Shown: one piece after another, positions 1 through 10,436 of the stretch | Layout of the letters: every line of letters starts with the position of its first letter | How positions within the stretch are numbered: position 1 is the stretch's first letter | Translations under genes and position numbers: made by a program | Origin: Gilvimarinus algae | GTDB taxonomy: Bacteria > Pseudomonadota > Gammaproteobacteria > Pseudomonadales > Cellvibrionaceae | Reading direction: 5' to 3' | NCBI RefSeq assembly: GCF_030518215.1 | Contig: NZ_JAULRT010000052.1 | Coordinates: forward strand, 788,595 to 852,594 | Length of the DNA: 64,000 nt | Notes under the pieces: model-generated | What the model was told of the DNA's origin: nothing | Seen by the model: the letters and a program-made list of their open reading frames with translations, nothing else | Database searches by the model: none

Positions 1-45
1 ATCGAGATCCTGGGTTGTACTTATTGTCGGTACCTGATCACTCAT
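1..45 (-). CDS. possible start of a CDS cut by the left edge
   Basis: On the minus strand an ATG at 45-43 opens a frame that runs off the window and reads MSDQVPTISTTQDLD. There is no convincing ribosome binding site and too little sequence to recognise a family. The secF terminator at 106-134 means a gene here would need its own promoter. It may be chance. Confidence 0.2.
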   Translation of the reverse strand, partial: MSDQVPTISTTQDLD

Positions 46-105
46 GTGCGCGGCGTCGCCCGGTGTGTTGAAGATCGTGTTTCAAGCATACCCTTGTTGA
101 GCGGC

Positions 106-134
106 AAAAAAAAAGCCCGCTGTGACAGCGGGCT
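106..134 (-). terminator. intrinsic terminator of the secDF operon
   Basis: A perfect 9-bp stem (AGCCCGCTG / CAGCGGGCT) with a 3-nt loop is followed on the minus strand by nine U residues (the A run at 106-114). It lies just past the secF stop codon, so it ends the queA-tgt-secD-secF transcription unit. Confidence 0.9.
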
Positions 135-145
135 CTTGAGAACGG

Positions 146-1297
146 TTACGGCATCTCGTCGACCTCGGCGCCCTCTTTCTCGGGTGGCATCAAGTCCTCT
201 TTGCTGATGTGCATCCACATCAGGGTATTGGCAGAAACATAAATCGAGGAATAGGTACCAACCATGACCCCGACAATCAGGGCGATGGCAAAACCACTGA
301 TCAACTCGCCACCGAACACGAACAGCATGATGAGCACCAGTAAGGTCGTTAAAGAGGTGATGCAGGTACGCTCGAGGGTCTGCGTCAGTGAAGTGTTAAT
401 CACCTCGGCCGGGCTGCCCTTGCGCATCCGGCGAAAATTCTCCCGAATACGGTCATACACCACAATAGTATCGTTGAGCGAGTAGCCAATCACCGCCAGC
501 ACAGCGGCGAGCACCGTTAGATCAAAATCAATCCGAAAGAGCGCAAAAAAGCCCACGACAATAATCACATCGTGAATCAATGCCAACACAGCGCCCACCG
601 AGAACTTGAACTGAAAGCGCGCCGCCACGTAAAGCATGACCACTGCCAGCGCCACCAGCATTCCCAGGCCACCTTCATCGCGCAGCTCGGCGCCGATTTG
701 AGGGCCCACGTATTCGCTGCGGCGCAACTCCACTTGACTGCCGGTTTCGGCTTCCAGCACTTCCAAAAGCTCAGCGGTGTAAGCCGTGTCCAGCGAGTTC
801 TCGACCAGGGCGGAGACGTTATCGCCAGAGGTGTTGTATTCCACGCTGCCAAAGAAACGCTCGGGCAATACATCGCCGGCTTTTAGTGCGGACCTATCGG
901 CACCGGAAAACACCAGCTCTTGAGTAAAAGTGCCGCTGTCACGCGGCGCCCGGTTAACCGCCTCCAAACTGGCGCCCAAAGGCTGCAGGCGCGAGCGCAG
1001 CGCCTGCTCACCGCCATCGGACATAGCGCCCTGGGTGCGAATCAGCACTTCGGTATCCGAACCAAACAACACGGCCACCGGGTTGGTCAGCCCCTGGTTG
1101 TTTAGAATGCCGCGTATCTCCGGGATATCTGCCGGCTCTGAGAAACTCACCTCTACTTGCGCTCCACCGGTAAAATCCAGACCGAGTTTGAGCCCATTCA
1201 TTGCCAGAGCGCCGATCGCGACCACCAGCATAATGACAGACAGAGCCGTGGCCGGGAGGCGAGCCCCCATAAAATTCAGTACTTTTTCAGAAGACAT
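146..1297 (-). CDS. secF: protein translocase subunit SecF
   Basis: Inner-membrane subunit of the SecDF complex, which uses the proton motive force to help SecYEG pull proteins through the membrane. The protein is 383 residues, usual for SecF. It has an N-terminal membrane segment (about residues 12-32), the 'GLDFTGGAQVEV' signature, a periplasmic domain, and five clustered C-terminal membrane helices containing 'GYSLNDTIVVYDRIRENF'. The start is ATG 1297, with GAGGGG seven bases upstream. A TTG 15 bases further upstream would overlap the secD stop and is less likely. It lies 11 bases behind secD in the same operon and is followed by a strong terminator. Confidence 0.97.
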   Translation of the reverse strand: MSSEKVLNFMGARLPATALSVIMLVVAIGALAMNGLKLGLDFTGGAQVEVSFSEPADIPEIRGILNNQGLTNPVAVLFGSDTEVLIRTQGAMSDGGEQALRSRLQPLGASLEAVNRAPRDSGTFTQELVFSGADRSALKAGDVLPERFFGSVEYNTSGDNVSALVENSLDTAYTAELLEVLEAETGSQVELRRSEYVGPQIGAELRDEGGLGMLVALAVVMLYVAARFQFKFSVGAVLALIHDVIIVVGFFALFRIDFDLTVLAAVLAVIGYSLNDTIVVYDRIRENFRRMRKGSPAEVINTSLTQTLERTCITSLTTLLVLIMLFVFGGELISGFAIALIVGVMVGTYSSIYVSANTLMWMHISKEDLMPPEKEGAEVDEMP

Positions 1298-1308
1298 GGC
1301 CAAGCCCC

Positions 1309-3165
1309 TCAAATCCAGAGTTTTTTCAGGTTTTTACGACGCCCGTACACCAGATTGGTGAGCGCCCGGGTCCCCATGATCGCGGTAAACATGGACGTGA
1401 GAATACCGATAGACAAGGTGACAGCGAAACCTTTAACGGGCCCTGAGCCAATGGCGTAAAGGATCACCGCGACAATCAAGGTGGTGATGTTCGCATCGAG
1501 AATAGACACATAAGCCCGGTCATAGCCCGAGGAAATTGCAGACTGCGGACTGGCCCCAAGCTTTAGCTCCTCCCGGATGCGGGCAAAAATCAGCACGTTG
1601 GCATCCACCGCCATACCCACGGTGAGAACAATACCGGCGATACCCGGCAAGGTCAGAGTCGCGCCGAGCAAGGACATCACGGACACCAGTAACAACACGT
1701 TGACCGCCAGGGCGATGTTGGCAAAGACCCCAAACACCTTGTAGTAGACCAGCATAAACAGCAGCACCAAGCCCAGGCCCCACTGCAGCGACTTGATGCC
1801 GAGCTGGATATTTTCCGCACCTAGAGATGGGCCAATGGTGCGCTCCTCGACAAAGTACATGGGTGCCGCCAGAGCGCCGGAGCGCAGCATCAATGCCAGC
1901 TCGGAAGCGGCGCGCGGCGAGTCCAGACCGGTGATGCGAAACTGCACCCCGAGGGCGCCCTGAACGGTCGCGAGGTTAATGACCGAGCGCTCCACGTACT
2001 GCTCGGGCACCTGCACCTGTTCACCGTTGTCATCGACCTCGGTGTTCATGCGGGTTTTGTACTCGATAAAGAGCACACCCATGCGCCGGCCGATATTGGA
2101 CCGAGTGGCGTGATTCATTTTGGTGCCGCCCAGGCTGTCGAGGGTGATGTTCACCTGCGGCATACTGGTTTCCGGGTCCAGCGAGGCATTGGCGTTGGTC
2201 ACATGATCGCCGGTGAGGATGATCTTGCGCTCGAGCACCGCCGGATAACCGCGATACTCAAACTCCTCGGTGGTGGCTCCGAGGGCGTTGGGCTCTGCCT
2301 CCAGGCGAAACTCCAGGTTGGCGGTTTTACCAATCACGCGTTTGGCCTCGGCGGTATCCTGCACGCCGGGCAACTGAACAATAATCCGGTCGCGCCCCTG
2401 GCTCTGCACAATAGGCTCCGACACACCAAGCTCGTTGACCCGCTTGCGCAGCGTGGTCAGGTTTTGCGCCAACGCGTCCTGCTCCATCTGCCGCTGCGCG
2501 GCCTCACTCAGGGTGGCGGTAAAACGAAAGCGACCTTCGGTTGCGGGAGTATCGGTGCTGAAGAGCATGTCGCGGTAATCGCCGCGCAGGGCGCTGACCG
2601 CTTCATCGCGCAAGTCTTCCGAGCGGAACAACCCGTGAATCACCGGGCCTTTGACTTCAAAATCCAGATAGCGAATACGCGCCTCGCGCAAGGCGTCTTT
2701 CATCTCTTCAGCGCTGGTCTCCTGGCGCTTAGCGATGGCCGAATCAACGTCCACCTCCAACAGAAAATGCACCCCGCCGCGCAGGTCAAGCCCCAGCTTC
2801 ATGGGTGAACCGCCGATGGCCATCAGCCACTCGGGGGTGGTCGGCGCCTGGTTCAGCGCCACCACATAATCGGCACCCAGGGCCTCCTGCACCACTTTTT
2901 TACCCTGCAGCTGATCTTCACCATTGTTGAAGCGCAGCAGCGCCGACGTATCGCTGTATTCGCCGGCGAAATAGTCGATACCCGCTTCGTCCAGAGACTC
3001 GCGTGCGCGATTGAGGACACTTTCATCAATGGTCAGGGTACTGGAGCTACCGGAGATCTGGATAACGTCATCGGGTGGGTAGAGATTCGGTATGGAGTAG
3101 ATAAAGCCGAGAACTGCCACTACGACAATCAGCAAATACTTCCAGAGAGGATAGCGGTTTAACAT
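1309..3165 (-). CDS. secD: protein translocase subunit SecD
   Basis: Partner of SecF in the proton-driven Sec accessory complex. It is 618 residues, close to the E. coli length. One N-terminal membrane helix (about 7-25) is followed by a large periplasmic region with 'GLDLRGGVHFLLEVD' and 'RVNELGVSEPIVQSQG', then six C-terminal helices with 'GMAVDANVLIFARIREEL', the conserved proton-pathway segment. The start is ATG 3165, giving MLNRYPLWKYLL as in other SecD proteins; the frame is open further upstream. Only 174 bases separate it from the tgt stop, where yajC usually lies; yajC is absent. Confidence 0.97.
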   Translation of the reverse strand: MLNRYPLWKYLLIVVVAVLGFIYSIPNLYPPDDVIQISGSSSTLTIDESVLNRARESLDEAGIDYFAGEYSDTSALLRFNNGEDQLQGKKVVQEALGADYVVALNQAPTTPEWLMAIGGSPMKLGLDLRGGVHFLLEVDVDSAIAKRQETSAEEMKDALREARIRYLDFEVKGPVIHGLFRSEDLRDEAVSALRGDYRDMLFSTDTPATEGRFRFTATLSEAAQRQMEQDALAQNLTTLRKRVNELGVSEPIVQSQGRDRIIVQLPGVQDTAEAKRVIGKTANLEFRLEAEPNALGATTEEFEYRGYPAVLERKIILTGDHVTNANASLDPETSMPQVNITLDSLGGTKMNHATRSNIGRRMGVLFIEYKTRMNTEVDDNGEQVQVPEQYVERSVINLATVQGALGVQFRITGLDSPRAASELALMLRSGALAAPMYFVEERTIGPSLGAENIQLGIKSLQWGLGLVLLFMLVYYKVFGVFANIALAVNVLLLVSVMSLLGATLTLPGIAGIVLTVGMAVDANVLIFARIREELKLGASPQSAISSGYDRAYVSILDANITTLIVAVILYAIGSGPVKGFAVTLSIGILTSMFTAIMGTRALTNLVYGRRKNLKKLWI

Positions 3166-3339
3166 ACGAGTGTCCGTCAAGGGCGCTGAAACAACCAAAG
3201 GGAGGCATCAGGCGTATTATGATTTCATGTGTCCCGAGCCTATATGGGACCAAACGCAGGCTTCTCAAGCCCGCCGCGGCAAATGCTGGGGCAGGATTAT
3301 ACCGAAACTCGCTGGAACAACAATGAAGCGGCCCGGAAC

Positions 3340-5543
<2,204 letters not shown>

Positions 5544-5627
5544 ACAAGCTCTGGTATCACCGAAAAACAAGGCGCGCAAGGTTAGCCCAAAAGCGCCCGA
5601 GGTGCCAGCCTCAGGTAAAAAAGCTGG

Positions 5628-5655
5628 TTGACGGGACCAAACTCGCTGCTATAAT
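5628..5655 (+). promoter_or_regulatory. sigma-70 promoter of tRNA-Leu(CAA)
   Basis: TTGACG (5628-5633) and a perfect TATAAT (5650-5655) are separated by 16 bases. The bases after the -10 box (CACGCCC) are GC-rich, typical of growth-rate-controlled stable RNA promoters. Transcription would start near 5662, about 70 bases before the tRNA. A 7-bp hairpin (5663-5680) followed by five T residues lies at the start of the transcript. Confidence 0.85.
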
Positions 5656-5734
5656 CACGCCCTCTTCGCAGCCGCGAAGACCTTTTTAAGGTGCGGATTT
5701 CAGGCTTAACGTCCCTGCGCCTCGTGAGATTGCT

Positions 5735-5821
5735 GCCAGAGTGGTGAAATTGGTAGACACGTCGGATTCAAAATCCGATGGGGTAAAACCCGTGCCGGTT
5801 CGAGTCCGGCCTCTGGTACCA
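5735..5821 (+). tRNA. tRNA-Leu (anticodon CAA)
   Basis: An 87-nt class II tRNA with encoded CCA. The acceptor arm GCCAGAG pairs with CTCTGGT (one G-U). The anticodon stem TCGGA/TCCGA carries loop TTCAAAA, giving CAA, which reads UUG. A variable arm with GGGT/ACCC and a T-arm with GGTTCGAGTCC are visible. It stands alone between queA (divergent) and egtB. Confidence 0.97.
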
Positions 5822-5931
5822 TCGTGCAATCTCCGCCTCAGTTTTCGACACACCGCCCAAAACACGTCTTTAAATCGTCGTATATCTGGCCTATGCTGGA
5901 GGCTCACCTGAGCAACCAGAGAGACTAGCCT

Positions 5932-7191
5932 GTGCTCGATATCAGCCCTGCCACCTGCACGGCCACATTGTCGGAACAGTACCATCAGGTGCGAAACCGC
6001 ACCCTTGAGCTCACACAGGGCTTGAGCGTCGAAGATATGATGCTGCAATCCATGCCCGACGCCAGCCCCACCAAATGGCATCTGGCACACACCACCTGGT
6101 TTTTCGAGCAGTTTATTTTGTCCCGCTGGGTCAATCACTATCGCTGCTTCGATCCGAATTTTAACTTCCTGTTTAACTCCTATTACGAGAGCGTTGGCGA
6201 GCGGCATCCGCGCCCGATTCGCGGCCTGCTCTCCAGACCCTCGCACCAACAGGTACTCGATTACCGGACCCACGTGGATCGGGCCATCGGCCGCTTGGCA
6301 GTTGACTTGCCTCTTGAAGAGGACCCGGAGCTCAGCGAGCGACTGATTATTGGGTTGCACCACGAAATGCAGCATCAGGAGCTGATCCTGACCGATATCA
6401 AGCACGCTCTGGCACAAAATACCGTGATGCAGCCGCGCCTGCCTCCCGACCCACCGGGCAGTCAAGCGGACCGCAAGTTCAGCACCTTCTCCGAAACGCT
6501 AACGACTGTAGGTGCCGACGAAGCGGGCTTCAGTTACGACTGCGAAAGACCCAGACATCGGGTCTTTCTGGAGCGTTTTGAGCTGCGCAATAGCCCGATT
6601 AGCAACGGCGAGTGGCTGGCGTTTATGGCCGATGGAGGTTACCACCAAAGCGGGCACTGGCTGAGCGATGGCTGGGACCTGTGCCAACAAAACGCTTGGC
6701 AGGCGCCACTTTACTGGCACCACCTTGATGGTGAGTGGCACGAGCTGACCTTTTGGGGCTACCGCCCTGTTAATCCACACGCCCCGGTATGTCACATCAG
6801 CTTTTATGAGGCCGACGCCTTTTGCCGCTGGGCCGGTTGGCGCCTTCCCACAGAGTTTGAGTGGGAATATGGCGCAGCTCGCGCCTCTGCGCCGTCTCAA
6901 GGACACTATGCCGAGAGCGGACACTGGCACCCCAAAGCGGCCAGCGGTAAGGGGCTACAGCAATTCTATGGCGACGTCTGGGAGTGGACCTCAAGCGCCT
7001 ATTGCGCCTACCCCGGCTTCACACCGGCCCAGGGTGCACTCGGTGAGTACAATGGCAAGTTCATGGCAAACCAATTTGTGTTGCGCGGCGGCTCTTGCGC
7101 CACAGCCAGGGATCAGATGCGCCCAAGCTACCGCAACTTTTTTTACCCACATCAACGCTGGCAGTTCTCCGGTGTGAGACCGGCGCGCTGA
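5932..7191 (+). CDS. egtB: ergothioneine biosynthesis protein EgtB (sulfoxide synthase)
   Basis: Non-haem iron enzyme that couples hercynine to a thiol donor with O2 in ergothioneine synthesis. At 419 residues it has an N-terminal DinB-like domain and a C-terminal formylglycine-generating-enzyme-like domain ('ISFYEADAFCRWAGWRLPTEFEWE', 'GDVWEWTSS', 'VLRGGSC'). Likely iron ligands are a His in 'KWHLAH' (about 50-53) and the HX3H pair in 'HHEMQHQE' (about 144-148). Start GTG 5932 follows AGAGAG. It is directly upstream of egtD, which makes its substrate hercynine; no egtA, egtC or egtE is in the window. The thiol donor (cysteine or gamma-glutamylcysteine) cannot be told from the sequence. Confidence 0.94.
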   Translation: MLDISPATCTATLSEQYHQVRNRTLELTQGLSVEDMMLQSMPDASPTKWHLAHTTWFFEQFILSRWVNHYRCFDPNFNFLFNSYYESVGERHPRPIRGLLSRPSHQQVLDYRTHVDRAIGRLAVDLPLEEDPELSERLIIGLHHEMQHQELILTDIKHALAQNTVMQPRLPPDPPGSQADRKFSTFSETLTTVGADEAGFSYDCERPRHRVFLERFELRNSPISNGEWLAFMADGGYHQSGHWLSDGWDLCQQNAWQAPLYWHHLDGEWHELTFWGYRPVNPHAPVCHISFYEADAFCRWAGWRLPTEFEWEYGAARASAPSQGHYAESGHWHPKAASGKGLQQFYGDVWEWTSSAYCAYPGFTPAQGALGEYNGKFMANQFVLRGGSCATARDQMRPSYRNFFYPHQRWQFSGVRPAR

Positions 7192-7234
7192 TAAATAACT
7201 ATTCACCCATGCCCACAGGCAGCAAGGAGAGACC

Positions 7235-8203
7235 ATGAGTCAGGCACAGGCATTGAGGGCCGTTGAGCCCTTACAGGAACACGGAGAGTTTCTCGCCGAT
7301 GTATTGCATGGCCTACAGGCCGAACCGAAAACACTCTCTCCCAAGTACTTCTACGACAGCAAGGGCTCACAGTATTTTGATGAGATTTGCGGTCTCAGCG
7401 AATACTACCCTTACCATACCGAGCTAGAGCTGCTGCCGCAGGTCGCCCACGATCTGACGCGCCAATTCAATCCGCCAGGCGGACTGGAAATCGTCGAGTT
7501 TGGGGCGGGCTCTCTGCGCAAGGTCGGCATCTTACTGCGCGCCTTAAAAAAAGTGCGCAGTTTCACGGCCATCGACATCTGCCGCGAACATCTTGTGGAA
7601 TCCTGCCGCGTGCTGGAAAGCCAGTACCGCGAGCTGACCATCAACCCCTGCGTGCACGACTTCACCAAACCATTGACGCTAATCGACACCGAACGAACAC
7701 GCCTTGGCTTTTTTCCCGGTTCCACCATCGGCAACCTGAATCGGGACGAAGCCCGTGAGTTTTTGCGCAACGCCGGTAAAACCCTTGGCCCTAGCAGCTA
7801 CTTACTGATTGGTGTCGACACCAAAAAACCAGAGCCTATATTGCACCGCGCTTACAATGACGCCCGAGGGGTAACGGCTCGTTTCAATAAAAATATCCTG
7901 ACTCGAATCAACCGCGAGTTGGACGGCAAATTCATCCCTGAGCAATTCGCTCACCACGCCTTTTACAATGAAGAGAAAGGCCGCGTTGAAATGCATTTAC
8001 GCAGCTTAAAAGCGCAAACGGTAGAAGTGGCAGGTCATCGGTTTTTCTTTGAGCGCGGCGAGAGTATCCATACCGAAAACTCCTACAAATATCGCCCAGC
8101 TGAGTTTTCGGCGTTGGCCAAACAAGCGGGCTGGGAAACAAAGCGCTTATGGCTCGGCAAGGAGGATTTGTTTTCCATCAGTCTTTTGCGTCATGTCGAC
8201 TGA
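7235..8203 (+). CDS. egtD: L-histidine N(alpha)-methyltransferase EgtD
   Basis: Trimethylates the alpha-amino group of histidine with S-adenosylmethionine to form hercynine, the first step of ergothioneine synthesis. It is 322 residues, the normal length. Family signatures are 'LSPKYFYDSKGSQYFDEIC', 'YPYHTELELL', the SAM-binding 'IVEFGAGSLRKV' and 'LGFFPGSTIGNL'. The start ATG 7235 sits behind AAGGAGAG, a strong ribosome binding site. It follows egtB by 43 bases and its last 11 bases overlap the PhzF-like gene, so the three are very probably one operon. Confidence 0.96.
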   Translation: MSQAQALRAVEPLQEHGEFLADVLHGLQAEPKTLSPKYFYDSKGSQYFDEICGLSEYYPYHTELELLPQVAHDLTRQFNPPGGLEIVEFGAGSLRKVGILLRALKKVRSFTAIDICREHLVESCRVLESQYRELTINPCVHDFTKPLTLIDTERTRLGFFPGSTIGNLNRDEAREFLRNAGKTLGPSSYLLIGVDTKKPEPILHRAYNDARGVTARFNKNILTRINRELDGKFIPEQFAHHAFYNEEKGRVEMHLRSLKAQTVEVAGHRFFFERGESIHTENSYKYRPAEFSALAKQAGWETKRLWLGKEDLFSISLLRHVD

Positions 8204-8948
8204 GCCAGTCCGCTATATCAGCTTTTACGACTCACACGCAGCAGGCAATGAACACACCATTTGCCTTACCCGGCTAAATCCCGCCTCGCTCAACAGCGAG
8301 GCGGGCAACGTCGTTTTTGTAAAGCTGAACGCTGCAGCCGCGCCCCAAGTCAGTTTTGTCAGCCGAGGCACCCATATAAAGCGCTGCGGTTCGGGCACCT
8401 TAGCCGTCGCCAACTACCTCTACCAACACCACTTTAGAAAACATTTCCACACGCCGATTGAAACCGAGGCCGGTGTCGTCGAGCTCGGCTGCGACGCCTT
8501 TGGCCCCTACTACATCGACATCCCTCTGGCGCAGCGGCCGCTGACACGCCCGGGATTGTGGCAACACCTGGTGAAAGCGCGCTTTCAGGCGGGGCGCGAT
8601 ATCGGCGCAAACGCCGACTACAGCCTTTTGCATTTCTCCAGCGAGGCGCAGCTGCTCGAACTGGCGCCTAGGCTTGGGCTTTTCGCGCGTTTTACTCGCC
8701 GCGCCCTGATCGCCGTTGCCGGCTCCGGCGAGCGCTCCTTGCTGCGCTACTTTGCGCCTCAATACGGTGCCGGTGAAGACAATGCCACGGGTTCAGCAGC
8801 CGTCCAGCTCGCCCGCTATTGGTTTGACACCTTCGGGGGGAGCCGCCTAATGATCAGCCAGCGATCCAAGGCAGGCGGCGTTATACAGACGAACAGACTT
8901 CCGGCGGGACGCGTGCAGGTTCGAGGGCAGTGCCGCGAGGTCGCCTGA
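8193..8948 (+). CDS. PhzF-family (diaminopimelate-epimerase-like fold) protein
   Basis: A 251-residue protein with two halves of the PhzF/DapF fold. 'RCGSGTLAVANYL' corresponds to the first conserved loop and 'GEDNATGSAAVQLARYW' to the 'EDPATGSA' motif of PhzF proteins. These enzymes are cofactor-free isomerases, often of unknown substrate. The length is somewhat shorter than typical members (about 260-300). The ATG at 8193 lies inside the end of egtD (11-base overlap), so translation is probably coupled. The context suggests a role near ergothioneine or histidine-derived metabolites, but this is inference. The frame is open upstream of 8193 inside egtD; that extension is not likely to be real. 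Confidence 0.85.
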   Translation: MSTEPVRYISFYDSHAAGNEHTICLTRLNPASLNSEAGNVVFVKLNAAAAPQVSFVSRGTHIKRCGSGTLAVANYLYQHHFRKHFHTPIETEAGVVELGCDAFGPYYIDIPLAQRPLTRPGLWQHLVKARFQAGRDIGANADYSLLHFSSEAQLLELAPRLGLFARFTRRALIAVAGSGERSLLRYFAPQYGAGEDNATGSAAVQLARYWFDTFGGSRLMISQRSKAGGVIQTNRLPAGRVQVRGQCREVA

Positions 8949-8993
8949 GCCGCCGTGTTATACTCGGGCGCAGAACCCAGAACGGAATTTGCG

Positions 8994-9887
8994 ATGCAAC
9001 CCAAACGCCTTTCTCAAGCGGTCATGTTTGCCGATGTGTCCGGCAGCTCCCGGCTGTACAAGGAACAGGGCAACACCCAGGCAAAACAGAGTATCGATAC
9101 CACTTTGGAGGGAACCCGCGCCATTATCACCCAGCATCAGGGGACGGTGGTGAAAACTCTGGGCGATGAAATCATGGCTCGGTTTGACGAACCTCACCAG
9201 GCTTGCCAAGCAGCTGTGGATCTGCAGCGCCGCGCCGAGGGAGAGCTTGCCCTGCGCATTGGCATGTCCTGCGGCGAGCTGCTGATGGATGAACACGGCG
9301 ATGTGTTCGGCGATGTGGTGAATGACGCGGCCGCCGTGTCGCACATTGCCCGCGCCCGACAAATTGTGATTACCGATGTTATGCGCGATCTGCTGCCGGG
9401 CTTTCTCGCTCATCAGTGCGAGGCTTTTGACCGCGTCACCCTTAAAGGCGCCAATCACCCACGGCTGGTCTACCGGCTTTGCTGGGAAACGCCCACCCAA
9501 CCCCACAATGCCACCGCCGTCATGGAAGTGGCCGAGCTGCACCAGCGGCTGCAAGCTCATCGACTCTACATTGAAGGCGCGCAGCGCTCCCAGGAGTTGG
9601 GCCCGGAAGATCTGCCACTGACTTTCGGCCGCGATGCCGAGGCGGTTCACTGGGCCATCGACAGCGATAAAGTCTCTCGCGAGCACTGTGAAATTGTGTT
9701 TCGCCGCGGCAAATTCGTGCTCATCGATCACAGTACTAACGGCACCTACGTAACGGTCAGCCAGGATGAAGCGCTTTATATTCGCCGGGAAGAAGCCCCG
9801 CTGACCGGCAGCGGCACTTTGTGCCTCGGACAAAAGCCCGGCCGCCCCGACACCGTCACCCTGAGCTTCACTGTCAAATCCACCTAG
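8994..9887 (+). CDS. class III adenylate/guanylate cyclase-like protein with C-terminal FHA domain
   Basis: A soluble protein of 297 residues. The cyclase domain (about 5-165) keeps the metal aspartates D14 ('MFADVSGSS') and D58 ('KTLGDEIMARF'), the substrate lysine K54, a purine-site Asp near 103 and N110. The arginine expected four residues after that Asn ('VNxAxR') is Ala ('VNDAAAVSHIAR'). The C-terminal FHA domain (about 205-290) has GR, SREH and STNG motifs, so it should bind phosphothreonine peptides. Start ATG 8994 follows ACGGAA. It lies 45 bases after the PhzF-like gene. The missing arginine makes cyclase activity doubtful; it may act as a sensor or scaffold. Confidence 0.88.
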   Translation: MQPKRLSQAVMFADVSGSSRLYKEQGNTQAKQSIDTTLEGTRAIITQHQGTVVKTLGDEIMARFDEPHQACQAAVDLQRRAEGELALRIGMSCGELLMDEHGDVFGDVVNDAAAVSHIARARQIVITDVMRDLLPGFLAHQCEAFDRVTLKGANHPRLVYRLCWETPTQPHNATAVMEVAELHQRLQAHRLYIEGAQRSQELGPEDLPLTFGRDAEAVHWAIDSDKVSREHCEIVFRRGKFVLIDHSTNGTYVTVSQDEALYIRREEAPLTGSGTLCLGQKPGRPDTVTLSFTVKST

Positions 9888-9924
9888 GACCCGGTGCAAT
9901 CAGACCCGAGCAGAGTATTTCCTT

Positions 9925-9930
9925 TATAAT
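9925..9930 (+). promoter_or_regulatory. possible -10 element of the RDD gene
   Basis: A perfect TATAAT lies 27 bases before the ATG of the RDD gene. No good -35 box is found at 16-18 bases upstream, so a weak or activator-dependent promoter is the most that can be claimed. Confidence 0.4.
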
Positions 9931-9957
9931 GCGCGCCAGTTGATACGGGAGCCGCGC

Positions 9958-10431
9958 ATGAATCAAACCCAGAATACCCCCCCTGTCCCCTACCCCAGTG
10001 CCGGGCTGGGTAAACGCCTGGCGGCGTGGGTGTACGACTTTTTCTTGCTGTTCGCTGTCAGCGTTGCCTATGGAGCCTTGGTGCTTGCCATCAAAGTCGG
10101 CGTACTGGGTGAAGTCTTGGCGGAAGGGGAAAAGGCCAGCCTCGGACCGCTCGGTTTTATCGGCTGGCTGATGGTGCTCATCGCCTTTTACTGTCTGTTC
10201 TGGCGCCGGTTTGGCCAGACCCTCGGAATGAAAGCCTGGCGCTTGAAAATTACCGATACCCAGGGCGAGCATCCATCCATTGCCCGCGGTGCCTTGCGCT
10301 GCGTGCTCGCGACTGCCTCAATGGCGCTGCTTGGCCTGGGGTATCTTTGGCTGTGGTTTGATCCGGAGCACCTGACCTTGCACGACCGGCTCTCGGGCAC
10401 CCGCGTTTGGCAGCTGCCCAAAGGGCATTAG
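9958..10431 (+). CDS. RDD family membrane protein
   Basis: A 157-residue inner-membrane protein with four predicted hydrophobic segments (about 22-45, 60-80, 100-120 and 128-142). The RDD signature is visible: Arg in 'GKRLAAWVYD', Asp in the first helix, and Asp in 'LHDRLSGTRV' near the C terminus. The family function is mostly unknown; some members help sodium/proton exchange or osmotic tolerance. It converges on lptG with only five bases between stop codons and no visible terminator, so the two transcripts may overlap. Confidence 0.88.
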   Translation: MNQTQNTPPVPYPSAGLGKRLAAWVYDFFLLFAVSVAYGALVLAIKVGVLGEVLAEGEKASLGPLGFIGWLMVLIAFYCLFWRRFGQTLGMKAWRLKITDTQGEHPSIARGALRCVLATASMALLGLGYLWLWFDPEHLTLHDRLSGTRVWQLPKGH

Positions 10432-10436
10432 AGCCC

